This document shows positions 23,299 to 34,470 of a stretch of 64,000 bases of DNA, one piece after another; within the stretch, counting starts at the first letter, position 1; each line of letters begins with the position of its first letter. The DNA comes from Rotaria sordida. Its lineage: Eukaryota; Rotifera; Eurotatoria; Philodinida; Philodinidae. Both the position numbers and the translations under genes were made by a program. The notes under the pieces were generated by a model. It was not told the DNA's origin and made no database searches. It worked only from the letters and a program-made list of their open reading frames with translations. Location: the NCBI GenBank assembly GCA_905250125.1, contig CAJNOL010000256.1:62001-126000 (forward strand), written 5' to 3'.

Positions 23299-23851
23299 TT
23301 ATTGTTGGAGAAATTCTCGATTATAATTTGATCCATGAAGTATTTCAAGAAGTGATTGAATATATTGAATAGCACCATCGACTGTATCCATTCGTGACAT
23401 TTTTTGACGTTTTCGACCTTTTTTAAATGGAAGTACATTTTGTAAATCTTCATAAGCTTGATTAATAATTTCCATTCGATGACGTTCCCGTCGATTGGCT
23501 TCTTCTCGTTGTAAACGTGATAAAATACGACGTTTCTTACGATGATAATTCTTATCATAATCTCCCGTTGATTCTTGATTAATATTAATGTGATTATCTT
23601 CTATCAATCCATTATGATAATCATTGATTACATTTAATTGTTCAATCTGAAATAGAATGAAAAAAAAAATAAAATTTTTTTAACACAATATCTTGTCTTA
23701 CTCTAACAGGTGGTAACGAACTTGATAAATACGGTTCAATTAAACTTGTATCGGTACTTGCACTTTCATAACCTGATGATGAATTTAAATTTATTCCAAT
23801 AGAAGAAGAATTATATTGATAAAATGAATATGGCCAAATCGAGAAATTCAT
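23299..23851 (-). CDS. Group A bHLH transcription factor
   Basis: Two exons (23702-23851 and 23299-23646) give 165 aa with a phase-0 intron. The N-terminal 50 residues are Ser/Tyr-rich. The bHLH domain spans about 95-152: basic region REEANRRERHRMEIINQAYE, a loop with KKGRKRQKMSRMDTV and helix 2 GAIQYIQSLLEIL. The ANxRERxRM core is diagnostic of the tissue-specific class A family (atonal, neurogenin, NeuroD, Fer, twist relatives) that binds E-boxes as dimers with E proteins and sets cell fate. Exact orthology is unclear. The protein ends shortly after helix 2 (NYNREFLQQ). Confidence 0.85.
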
Positions 23852-24322
23852 CGTTATTTGTTTTTTTTCTCGTACTGAAAATATTTTTTTCAGAAAATTT
23901 TATATATATCTTTGTGAAAGAAAACTGATCAATTTTCCACTCATATTACATCATCAACTCGTCATCAATAATATGTTCATTAATTAGCAATGACGAACAA
24001 TTAATCATTTGTCCATATATATATCAACAGTTTGTAATTTATGGACAAATATAACAATGAGCGTATCGGTGTCATCATGAAAATATTTAGTTCCACTAGT
24101 GTATCATTCAAAATTGTGAACTGTCGACTCGAATGATTGTATCGAAATATTTATAAACAAATAAATTTCTCAAAGTTTGAACATTCTTTTCTTTTATTAG
24201 TAAAGATAACGAGACACACAAATCTAATTTAAGAATTTATATACAAAAAAAAAAAAAAAAAACAAAAGCAAACGATCAAGTTTTACTGTTCATATTAAAA
24301 AGCGATTAGTTTGTTTTTAATA
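23852..24322. other. Intergenic between bHLH and unknown gene
   Basis: The bHLH promoter region. A perfect 11-bp inverted repeat ATTTGTCCATA/TATGGACAAAT lies at 24007-24017 and 24040-24050, possibly a regulatory or hairpin-forming site. A poly(A) run lies at about 24244-24262. Confidence 0.45.
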
Positions 24323-25430
24323 TTAAACAATCCAAACAAGTAATTGATCAATTGATGAACGCCTTCGATGAATTTTTGTACTTGTTTGATATTGATAATT
24401 ACATAAGGTTGTTGAATAATGATGAGATATATGTTTTTTTTCATTTTTATTATCATTTGATGTTTGAAATGCACGTTCTCGACAAAGTTCACATGCAATA
24501 AATGGTCTTGATCGTCGTTGTTTAGCAAATAAAGGTGTTGAACAACGTGGACTTTGTGGAGAATTTCTTGGAAATGAAGATGATGATGATGTTGATATTG
24601 GATGAACTAAAATAATAAATGAATATCGAACAGAATTTCAATTTAATCGTCTAGTCATTGAATGTTTTCATTTGTCCTTTTGTTTTTCTTAATATCTCCT
24701 AGACATAAACAATAAATTTGAAGTAAACGAAGGGCGTATTGTTGTATTATATCTTCAAAGAAAAACAATCCGACAAATTAATACTTAGACAATCATTCGG
24801 TAGTTTGTAAACAATATTAAAACAAACCGATTGAAATTATAGTTTTTCTTCTAGTGGATTAATCATCTGATCATGTCTGTAGGTCAGGTGAAGATCTTGT
24901 CGTAACGATTCTAGAACAGGTTTCAACTTCTTTTTAAGCGAAAACCAACTGTTGGTAGAGAAAGTAGTTGAACACCATTTAGTCTTCGTCTCATTTTATC
25001 CAAACAAATGCTTCTCTCAGCTTTTCATTCTAAGGCGACGATTGTTGCTTAGTAGAATGATGCTGTGATTGTAGACACTTCAATATAGGATATCCTGTCG
25101 GTTTTTTCATATTTTATTGATTTACATTTAACATAAAATTGTTATATGACGACTCATCTTTTAGTTAATATATTCTAACGAATGATTGACAATCAAAAGA
25201 AATATTTCATAATCAATTAGATATTCAATGAAAATTTATGCATGCCTACCTGCTGTTGTTAAAGGCGTTTTAGGTGTCGATGAACGAAATAACATACCAC
25301 TAGTTATACATTTTGATGATTGAGGATAAATTGGTTTCATAGATTTTATTAATGGTTGTAAAGAAATATTTGTTCGTTTTTTTGTTTTTCCTGATGATGA
25401 TGAATATAAAATTGATGAAAGTGTATTCAT
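24323..25430 (-). CDS. Unrecognised 154-aa protein, Ser/Arg-rich with a CxxC motif
   Basis: Two exons, 25250-25430 and 24323-24606, join in phase across a 643-bp intron (GTAGGC donor, TTTTAG acceptor). The product starts MNTLSSILYSSSSGKTKKRT, is basic and rich in Ser, Pro and Arg, and holds a short Cys/Arg stretch RPFIACELCRERAFQ near its middle. No membrane segment or signal peptide is evident. The composition suggests a disordered, possibly nuclear or cytoskeletal protein, but no family is recognised. The codon pattern matches neighbouring genes, which supports its being real. Low similarity to anything I know keeps confidence moderate. Confidence 0.5.
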
Positions 25431-28159
25431 TCTAAAAATAATTTAAATTCAATGATAGACGAAAATGAAAACAACATAAAAAATTTTATCGGGCGTTAAC
25501 CGATATAATTATACTATACTTATACGTAATCAAAGTGAAAATTTACTGTCATTATCGATGAAGCATCATAGAAATAAAAATTTATTATCAGGTGGTAATA
25601 TCGTCTATATTCGCTCTTTCTTTCAAGGGAGACGTAATCGTAAGTGTTAATAACTTTTCTTGCGGTTATGAATGACTATTTGAAGTTACGTAGCATAAAA
25701 AACGAATGAGTGCTCGTGTGCTCACACCTATTCAATTTGAACGAATTTAGGTGAGTAAGCCGCATAAAATAGATCAACAAAGTATAATAAAAAAAATAAC
25801 ACAGACAACTTCAACATGAAACAGACATCTCATTTTAATTGAGTCCGACAATATGACTGCAAAAGGTGCTGAAAAAATTAACGCTTTATATAGACAACTT
25901 TTCAAATTATTTAAAAAAGAATAACCATTCACTAAAAAAAAGTTATTTTATTTCATTAGAAAATTTTAAATAAGATAAAAATCAAGTTAAAAAAAAAGGC
26001 AATATTCTATTACTGTACATCGAAACGATATTAATACATGAAAATATATATATATATATGTTCTCAATACTGAAAAAAGAGTGAATAAAGCTTCGAGTTA
26101 GTGGCATAAACAAGAGTGAGCTAGGTCGAGTGGCACCCTATCACCAGAAGAACGAAAAACGTAATAATTATTATGATTAACATTATATTTCATAGATTTC
26201 CTTCAAGATCGAAGGGCACTATCAACCGATGGATCTAGGATTTTACTAAGAGTACTACCTTACCATCACACTCACGATCTCCTGGCTACGCCATTACTTC
26301 AAATAACTTTTCATTCGATTCAAAAAAACTCACCTGCCACTTAGGCTGATTAATATCGTTGAGAGTCAAAGGGCGGATGCGTTGATGTGAAAACAAATTG
26401 AATTACGACTTAACTGAATGAACACACCACTACTAGCGCGCAAGAGAAAGAAGAGAGAAAGAAAATAAAAATCATCTATTGGATATGAACATTGAGTTTT
26501 TCTCGTCAATTGATTGGATAGATGACTAACTGAAAACGATGAGTGAAATAAGTCAATATTAAGGTGTCAATCAATTGTGACAATTTGATAGATTATTCAT
26601 GCAGTATAGAAACACCTTTCCATAATATGATATAATGAAAACAAAGAACTTTTTGTTTTTTTCATGAGAATAAATATTTAATTGTTGATGCCCTATGAAC
26701 ATGTAAAAATATTTCATTAGAATACATGAAATGATTAAATACTTATTCTTGGTTAATCAAACAAGCGTAACGATTAATTGTCATTCGTTCATCTATGTTA
26801 ACTTGAACAAAATGATTAAAATTTATCAAACCAGATGATACATTGAAATATAAGAAGAAATAAAAGAAAAATGCAAAACGTTATTTTTTTTTTTTTGTTC
26901 GCGAAAGATTATTCTCATGTGGTGTTTAAAAGAAAATACATATACAAAAAAGAAAAATTTTGTTAAGTACAATTTGTTTTTCTTGTCGGCAGATTATTGA
27001 CAATGTTTATTTAGTTGAGACTAGTTGGTTTCATATGTTGCAAAAAAATAAAAAGAAATTAGCAGTTAGTATTTGATTGAACTATCTTATTTCTTAAAAT
27101 CGTTGCGGGAATGAATGCACGTGTACATTAAAACGGATATATACTTGTTATTTTAGATGATGAATCGGCATTTAATTGAGTGAAATTAAGAAAAATAAAT
27201 AAATTATCATTAGATCTTTTCCTCTCTTTTTTTTTTTTTTACTTCTATATTGAATATAATCATGAAGATTGTGATGATATTGATTGCGTAGTTTTTTGAA
27301 TCTGATTTGACAGGCAATTATCAATTTTACTGCTTATTTTTCATCAAACGCAATTTGTTTTTACAAGTTGATTTTGATCATATAGTGTAAGGGCTCTTAT
27401 ATTTAACTCCTATGTGTTAAATCTTTTGTTGTTATTCTCGGCAATGGTCTGTTAATATGGCATTGATTTTGGACAAAAAATTATCCCAACATATATTTTC
27501 AAATCGAATATATATTTCGACTAGAACGGTCATATGACTATATGTTTAGTTATATTTCATTACACATCATTTGATTGTAAACGAGGAACAGATGTAAATA
27601 TCATAGGAAAAATAGAAGACAATGTTAGTATTCTTTTTCATTTCCTATCCTGTGGTGTTAGTTGACCTTTTTTTTTTTTGTTATTTATTAGGGAAGTTAG
27701 GCATTTCGTACAAATAATGTAAAAGAATATTCATGCCGAGCTGAACGAGAGCCAATTGTTCATATTCAAACTGAGAAAAATGAGTGAAATGTAGGTGGTA
27801 GTTGTATGTGTAGACATGAGAATAGAGATCGATGTGATTCGGAAATGATGGGTAATTATAAAGATATTCTTGATTTTATAGAGATATGAAGAATGAACAT
27901 TTTTGTTTGTTTTTAGATATGACCTTGGTAGAAAGATCTCTATTGAACGAACGTACAATAATTTCGATTTTACAGAATGTCATTTTTAGCATGTAATTAT
28001 TTATTTCATATCGATACACATTATGAATCATCATATTATTAATATGAATATTTGAAAATTATTCAATACCCAATGATAACTGTTGCGAGAAGATACATAC
28101 AGTTGATAGAATAGGATCTTGAAGAAAATAAGCAGTGGGCCAAAAGTTTCTGACTATTC
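25431..28159. other. Intergenic, no gene seen
   Basis: AT-rich DNA with a (TA)n run at about 26043-26060 and many A/T homopolymers. Small open frames at 27731-27958 (minus) and elsewhere look like chance. The part next to 25430 should contain the promoter of the unknown 154-aa gene. Confidence 0.5.
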
Positions 28160-28700
28160 TTCGCGTAGTTCAATGCATTGAAATAGAATGGGAATTAGTG
28201 TAATAGAATTCGAATTTTGTGCTCTTTCAAAATCTATACTTAGAATTTTTCTTCGACTTTTGACTATCGAGCTATAAATCTTTATAGGATTCAAAAAATT
28301 TCTCTGAAAACATATCTGTTTCCTGTAAACATTATAATCCATTAAAAAATGATAGGGCTGAAACAGAGAGTCATTCTGAGCTGAACAGACGAAAATCGGA
28401 ACAATAACCGTTTTTCTCGCGATAGACTTTATAAAAGCTTTTGCTGAACCTCAACAGTTTGTAAAAGATTTACTACTTTGCAGAAAATTATTTTCTGGAT
28501 CTTTCAATATATTTAATAAAATTTTGTAGAATACCTCGAACAAGTTCTATGTAAAGTTTTTCCTGGAAAAATAATTTTTGTCTTTGCAAGATTCACTTAT
28601 AGCACAATAGTCAAAAGTTTCAGAAAAATTCTAAACATATTCTGAAAGAACACAAAGTTCTGATTGCAATAAACTACTTCTTACTATTTTTCAACTTATC
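28160..28700. repeat. Old foldback element, about 540 bp
   Basis: The arm at 28212-28283 (TTTTGTGCTCTTTCAAAATC, then TTAGAATTTTTCTTCGACTT, TTGACTATCGAGCTATAA) is repeated in inverted orientation at 28587-28660 at roughly 75-80 percent by eye. The intervening 300 bp carries no coding. The outermost limits are approximate. Confidence 0.65.
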
Positions 28701-29717
28701 GAGCGTGATGCATAAGTGTTCGACTTACAAAAAAATTTTTCGATCTCGAAGTGGATCTGCAGTCTAAATGTTTTGTAGATAGAGAAAACATTTTGAATGT
28801 TTTTTTTTTGTGTTCTTCATTTGAAAGTTCTATATATTAACATCGGACGAAGATGCATAGTGAGTGCACTGTTTGTTCAATGGTGATATAAAAAGTCACA
28901 AGTTGTATACATAAGAAAAGAACGACAAACAAGAAAAAATTCTATCACATAATCGTGTTGTCTCGACTGCGAAATGTCAAGGACATCCTTTGTTTCCAAC
29001 TACGAAATGAAAGGAAGAAAAAAAGAATTGAAAAATTGATTCTCTCAAGAAAAGGAGACAAGTAGTTGATATCAGAGTTCAATTCGGGTTACAAAGAATC
29101 TGACCCATGTCGGATACTGAGGATGGCGTCTCTCCAAAAGCCGGTTTGGCATCTCTAGAACTTGTGGTTGTTGTACCATGTGGAGTGCCTATATTTTCAC
29201 AAACGATTCTTCGCTCATCCAGAGATTCAAACCGCCCCTCCAGAAGATAAAAGTTATATAAAATACTATTGAAAACATATAGAATAATCTTCTCAGTCCT
29301 CTGTTATATAATTCCAGTTACCTTATTAATGCCACTGTTTATAATAAATACATTGATATCAAATTGATAAGAATTATTACTTGTCAAATGTCATACTATA
29401 TTTTTATTAATAAAGAACATCATAAAATTTCGATTTCTACTAACAATATTGAGATTTTCGGATCATCATGCTTTAGTTATAATTAATCGTAAAAATCATT
29501 TCTATCAAGCTTCTATCTTCATTCTTTTTTTTTTTGTTTTTCTTGAATAATATCATCCTGTTTATCTATACATTTGTAAATTTTAAAAAAAAACAAAAAA
29601 AGAACAAATAACTTAAAATTTTATACAATCGTTCACACAAATAAAAAGAAAAGCTTGTTTTTCAGCTATGTATCATCATAGATAAATCAATAAAAAAAAA
29701 AAAAAGAAACGAAAAAG
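28701..29717. other. Intergenic with a diverged interspersed repeat
   Basis: The stretch at about 29105-29245 is less AT-rich than its surroundings and resembles the stretch at 35756-35880 (separate entries). The remainder is AT-rich. The end of this interval is the 3' flank of the USP gene. Confidence 0.5.
29105..29245. repeat. Diverged interspersed repeat, copy 1
   Basis: It shares a colinear pattern with 35756-35880: GTCTCTCCAAAAGCCGGTTT / ACCTCTTCGAAAACTGGGTT, then TTGTGGTTGTTGTACCATGT / TTGCGATTATTGTACCATGT, then TTCTTCGCTCATCCAGA / GTGTTCGTCCCACTGGA. Identity is roughly 60-65 percent by eye. It is probably two old copies of one short transposon family; neither keeps an open frame common to both. 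Confidence 0.55.
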
Positions 29718-32700
29718 CTAAAAAATACAAGGTGGTCCACGATCAGGACTTTGATCTTTACATCCTGTATTTCTTAAATAAGGTTCAGATACATCAGACA
29801 TATCAGCTGATCTCGATGAACGACTACGACGTTTTTGTTCCTAGAAAATAAAATTCATTTAGACATATTCAAAAGAAAATTTTCAAGTTGAATTTACTTG
29901 TGTAAAAAGTTGATTATCACGATCAACTAATGTTTGTAAATATGATATAATCGGTAATTGTGTTACATTTGTTTCTTTTTCTAACAAAATATAAAACAAA
30001 CAAAAAAAAAAACATAATAATAAGATTTTGTAAATAAATAAAATTAACCTTGAATTTCTTTTTCAAATATTAAAACATATGGTGTAGCTGATTGAAAACG
30101 TTGAAAATGTGCATAAACATTTTCAAATGTTAAATGTTCAACATGTGTATCATTAAAAAGCCACCAACCAATATAATTTGTATTTGTTTTATCAATTAAA
30201 TCATCATTATTAAAATTAACAAATGCATAATAATGTCCACTATTCATTGATAAACCATGATGAACAACAATAGCTTTTAATCGATATGATATAAATGTTT
30301 CATTAACAGTTAATAATTTAATTAATTCTGGTAATGTTGTACGATCAAGACATTTTTCATATTTACCTGTAAGACGATTATGTACAAAACGTTTTAATAA
30401 TAAAACAAGATAATTTGGATGTGATGTTAAAAACATTCGACGTAAACCATCTTGTTTTATTTGACATTTATCACATGCAAGTTGATTTTCATTATTTAAT
30501 GATTCCCATGCAAATGCATGATCGATAAGTGATTGTAAACTAAAACATTTTTGTTCTTCATTATTAGTTGAAGATTGATCATTAAAACCAATTGATAAAT
30601 CATAGAATAAATCTTGAGATTTTGTTATTGATAAACAAGTTAAACATTTACTTAGATGAACACAAGTACCCATTAGATGTTGTTTAACAAAATCAATATT
30701 TGATCTTAAGAGAAATTAAATAGGAATGATTAATTATAGAACTATCATATAAATAAAATAAAGTTCAAAATTTATTGCTGTAAGTTTTCAAGTTTCTTTT
30801 CATATAGTATCGATCATCGATATTTGCACTAAACATAATCCTGTATGTAGAGACTGTTGAGTCGAAAACTTTTGGATCGAAATCTTATCCTTAGTGAAAT
30901 TTTTCATTCCGCATTTGGTATGTACATACCCTATACATGTCTCAGGTAATTTTGACAGCAACCTCATAAATATCAAGTTATAAATGGCTCTTGCTTTTAG
31001 AGTAGCACTTGTCAGATGCCGACCGGATCCTACTCAATAGGCTGTGCTTGTACATTTCTAGAAATGACACTTTTTGTATAAACTTCAAGAGTACTTCTCC
31101 TATCTTTTTCGGAGAGCGGCTTATTAGAAAAAATTGAAATTTTCAAGGCAGATAGGTCTTGTAGAGTAGAGCAAAAATTACAATGGTCCCAATTTTCGTC
31201 CATGCTTCTCCGAGATACTATGTTTGATCGAGCTGAAAAATTATTTTACAGATATGAGACAATGTTTGGGATGGATATCTTTTTCTTATTTGTTCTTCCA
31301 AAAGAAGAGCCATTATGTGTTAAGTCAAATGATTGATCAATCAGTTGATTAACTTTCAAATAACATTCTTCAATAATAAATGCAAAATGAATTTTCTCAT
31401 TAAAACATTAGTATTTCTCTGTTCAGAGCATTCTAATAAAATATAGCGAACTAGAATTATACACCTTACATCGAATAATAGAAACAAGTTCTAAAAAAAA
31501 ATAAAACTACACACTCATTTTGTATTGTTTTTTTAGCTTCTTCATGAAGTGAATCAAGTAAATGTCTGAGAAATTCTTGACAATCTTGTTGTTGATTACG
31601 TTCAAAATAAGATGGTTTAGCTTGAAGCCAAAATTTTTCAGGTCGATAATATGGTCTCTAAAAACAAAATACAATTAAAAGTTGAACTTTTTTTTCTTTT
31701 CTTTTTTCATACTTGTGAAAGTGCCAAAAAAGCAAATAAATTTTGTAATGATTTTAATAATTCATTATTTGATGATAATATATCACAATTCAATACACAC
31801 ATTCGAAATCTATAGATTCAAATACACAAATGACAAAGAAATAAAAAAAAAAATCATTACTTTGTACAAGCATATAAAGCTTGCATAATAGCATTCAAAT
31901 AACATGTATTTCCAATATTAACTAAACCAACTTTATCATGTAAACGAATAGTTATTTCATTTGAATTATTTTCTATTGATGATGATTTACATTTCATTAA
32001 TTGAATATTTTTTGCATAAGCTGAATTTAATTTCGGAAGGCTCTGAATTCAGAAAAAAAAATTTGTTTTAATCGAGAAGAAAACAGGAAACTTCAAAGGA
32101 GTTCCATGAACCTTAAGACAAGGGTTACCAAACCTCCTGATTTTTTCCACGAGCTGTTTTCTAAGATTTTCTACTAGTTTTTGTTTTTTCTTCATTTTGA
32201 CTTGTAGTAACATGTCTAACGAGCAAGAAAAGCGATCTAACATCATAATGTAATGTCAGATTTTGACAAAGAACAGAAGAAACATCCGTTAATCAGAACA
32301 CGACCAGTTGTAAGCTTATCTTCTTAACAGTGAAAAGGTGCCTCACTTACAAAAATTAGTTCAATTTGCTTTTTCTATATTGATCTCAAACATCTTTTGT
32401 GAATCTATTTTTTAGCCACATGAAATTTTTGTGAAATTATAATCGAAACAAAATATTTTACTTGAAGTAAATTATTGAATAAATCATGATCAAGTAAATA
32501 ATCTTCATTATTTAATAAACTTTTAAGTCCATAACGAACACTTTCAACAAGATTATTCATTTCAATATTATCATTAAGAAAATTTGGATTATTAATAACA
32601 AGTTGAAGTATTTCACTTTGTAAACTACTTGCAAACTAGAATAAGAAATATAAAGAAAATTCTGTAAAATTAATCGTTTTTTTTTTGTTTTTGACGTACA

Positions 32701-33843
32701 GTTTGTAAATGAAATGGTTGATTAACAAATATCCAACATAGTGCTGGAACAACATTTTGATAACATGATGGATTACCAATCATTGAAATAAGCTAAAATA
32801 AACGAAAATTTTTGTTTTTTAAATAAAATTCTAAAAGTTGAAATGATAATTTACATCTGAAATAATTGATGATGATGCTGAATGTGCAACAAGCATTTCA
32901 CGTTCACGTTTAAATAATAATTTCCAAATTGAAACAAGCCATTGTGATGGTTTTGTTGTTGAACATGGCCAACAAAAAACACGAGCTAAACGATTTAGAC
33001 ATAATACTAAACGATCATCATCAATAGTCTAAAGAACAAATTTTAAAAATTTTAAAAGAAAAAAAAAAAGAATGTCAAATTTACTAAAATAAATGAATCA
33101 AGTAAATTTTCATTTGGACATTCTTGTAATAAATCAATAATATTAGCTAATGCTGTTGATGGTTCATTTGTTGTTGTTGAATCAGCTAAACATGTTAATA
33201 AACCACTTGTTACACCATTAACAATATCATTTAATAAATCATTAGATTGTTTATGATTATTATTATTATCATAACATAATTCTTGAATTGTTGATGATAA
33301 TTGTTTACAAAATAATTCAACTTGTTCAATTGAATAATCTAATGTACGTAAACGAAATAAAACTAATTCAACTAATTTTATATAAAATATTGTTCGTTGT
33401 GCATTTGTTAATTGATGATTTTTAGTTATTAAATATAATATAAAACGTAATGCTTCATTATTTAATTCATGTCTTTCAAAAACAGCACGTTCTAAAAATG
33501 GTCGACCAATTTCAATTGGTAAACAATCACTTAATAATTGGACAAATGATATAGATAAATCAATATGTGAATCATTTATTAAATGTTCAGCAATTAAACA
33601 AATACATTCAGGATTATGACAACATTGTAGACAAATACGACAAAAAATTAATGTATCATTATCAATTTTTGTTAATGTTATTTCACGAATATAATTTATA
33701 ATATAATAACATGTTCGATCAATTATTGGAATTGTTGCTGAACAAGGAGTTTGTAGATATGTTGATCGAATACGTTCCAATAATTGTTGTTTTACTGTTA
33801 ATGGATGAGTACTTTTTAGAATTCCACAAATTATTTGATTCAT
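29718..33843 (-). CDS. Ubiquitin-specific protease, USP35/USP38-like
   Basis: Ten minus-strand exons join in phase: 33085-33843, 32855-33028, 32700-32792, 32462-32635, 31861-32042, 31713-31809, 31515-31657, 30049-30704, 29898-29980, 29718-29840, giving 827 aa. The N-terminal 400 residues are helical and HEAT-like; the opening (MNQIICGILKSTHPLTVKQQ) matches the start of USP38/35. The peptidase C19 domain carries the Cys box GLVNIGNTCYLNA (Cys about 447), QQQDCQEFLRHLLDSLHEE, zinc-ribbon pairs (CLTC, CDKC) and the His box MNSGHYYAFV (His about 698). It cleaves ubiquitin from protein substrates; USP35/38 act in mitophagy, DNA repair and inflammatory signalling in mammals. The short tail is Arg/Ser-rich, ending GPPCIF. 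The domain is more compact than vertebrate USP38 (about 1,040 aa). Introns at 30705-31514 and 32043-32461 are much longer than the rest. Confidence 0.87.
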
Positions 33844-34204
33844 TGTTTGAAAATGATATTACAAAATAAGAAAATTATTACGAAGAAAACGCTAATAGAG
33901 ATTATACAACAGCTGATTGATTTAAGACAAGGATTTGCTAGCTACAATATCCATTTAATATAGAACAGGTAGAGGGCGCTATAAGAAAGAGTAACTAGAA
34001 TGAAAAATTTAAACGAAGAGAAAAATAATTTTCATTTTTGTAATCAAGATTTCTTAATAAATATAGTATATGATATAGAGGACATAATCAGACAAGGAAT
34101 AATATACTCTGATGTATTTGTTTTTAACTTGCCATCTGATGTTTTTCTCAATGACTTTTGTATGTAATTGATTATGCTGGAAATAAAAAAAAATTGTTTT
34201 TCTT
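33844..34204. promoter_or_regulatory. USP-gene promoter region
   Basis: This is the upstream flank of the minus-strand USP gene. It contains the 12-bp motif TAGCGCCCTCTA (minus strand, 33970-33981), also found upstream of CFAP20. No TATA box is obvious. Confidence 0.45.
33970..33981 (-). promoter_or_regulatory. 12-bp palindrome-like GC element upstream of the USP gene
   Basis: TAGCGCCCTCTA on the minus strand (TAGAGGGCGCTA on the plus), centred about 130 bp before the USP start codon. The identical 12-mer occurs upstream of CFAP20 in the same orientation relative to the gene. The plus-strand form also fits the vertebrate CTCF core YAGRKGGCRS, but whether this animal uses CTCF is unknown. Confidence 0.5.
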
Positions 34205-34470
34205 TAATAAACCACTAGCAGACATCTAGACAGGCCTTAGGTTCGTAGAACTGGCCAGACAAAAGATATATTATGATGTATGACACTTTTCACTAGTGAC
34301 ATAACCAGACGGGGTTTCAGCCCTATCCCCTAGAAAGGAGGCTTGAGTCTTCGCTAGAAGCATTTTCAGAGGGTCTTCACCCCCGTTATCGACATGATCA
34401 GGACACTGAGCTCTCCATACAACTTTCTTCCTAGTTAAGCCACTAGTCTTCACGTTGTCTATGCCTCATA
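34205..34470. other. GC-richer, possibly structured block, unidentified
   Basis: About 265 bp with clearly higher GC content than its surroundings. It contains GGGGTTTCAGCCC, CCCTATCCCC, and GAGGGTCTTCACCCCCG pairs that could form short hairpins. On the minus strand it has a 60-codon open frame (HVDNGGEDPLKMLLAKTQAS...), but without family resemblance. The plus-strand GGTTCGTAGAAC near 34240 is vaguely like a pol III B box. It could be a non-coding RNA or a repeat fragment; the strand is unknown. Confidence 0.35.

Noticed and set aside
34271..34453. 60-aa minus-strand open frame in the GC-richer block
   Set aside because: No recognisable protein, no splice context; its openness can be explained by higher GC content.
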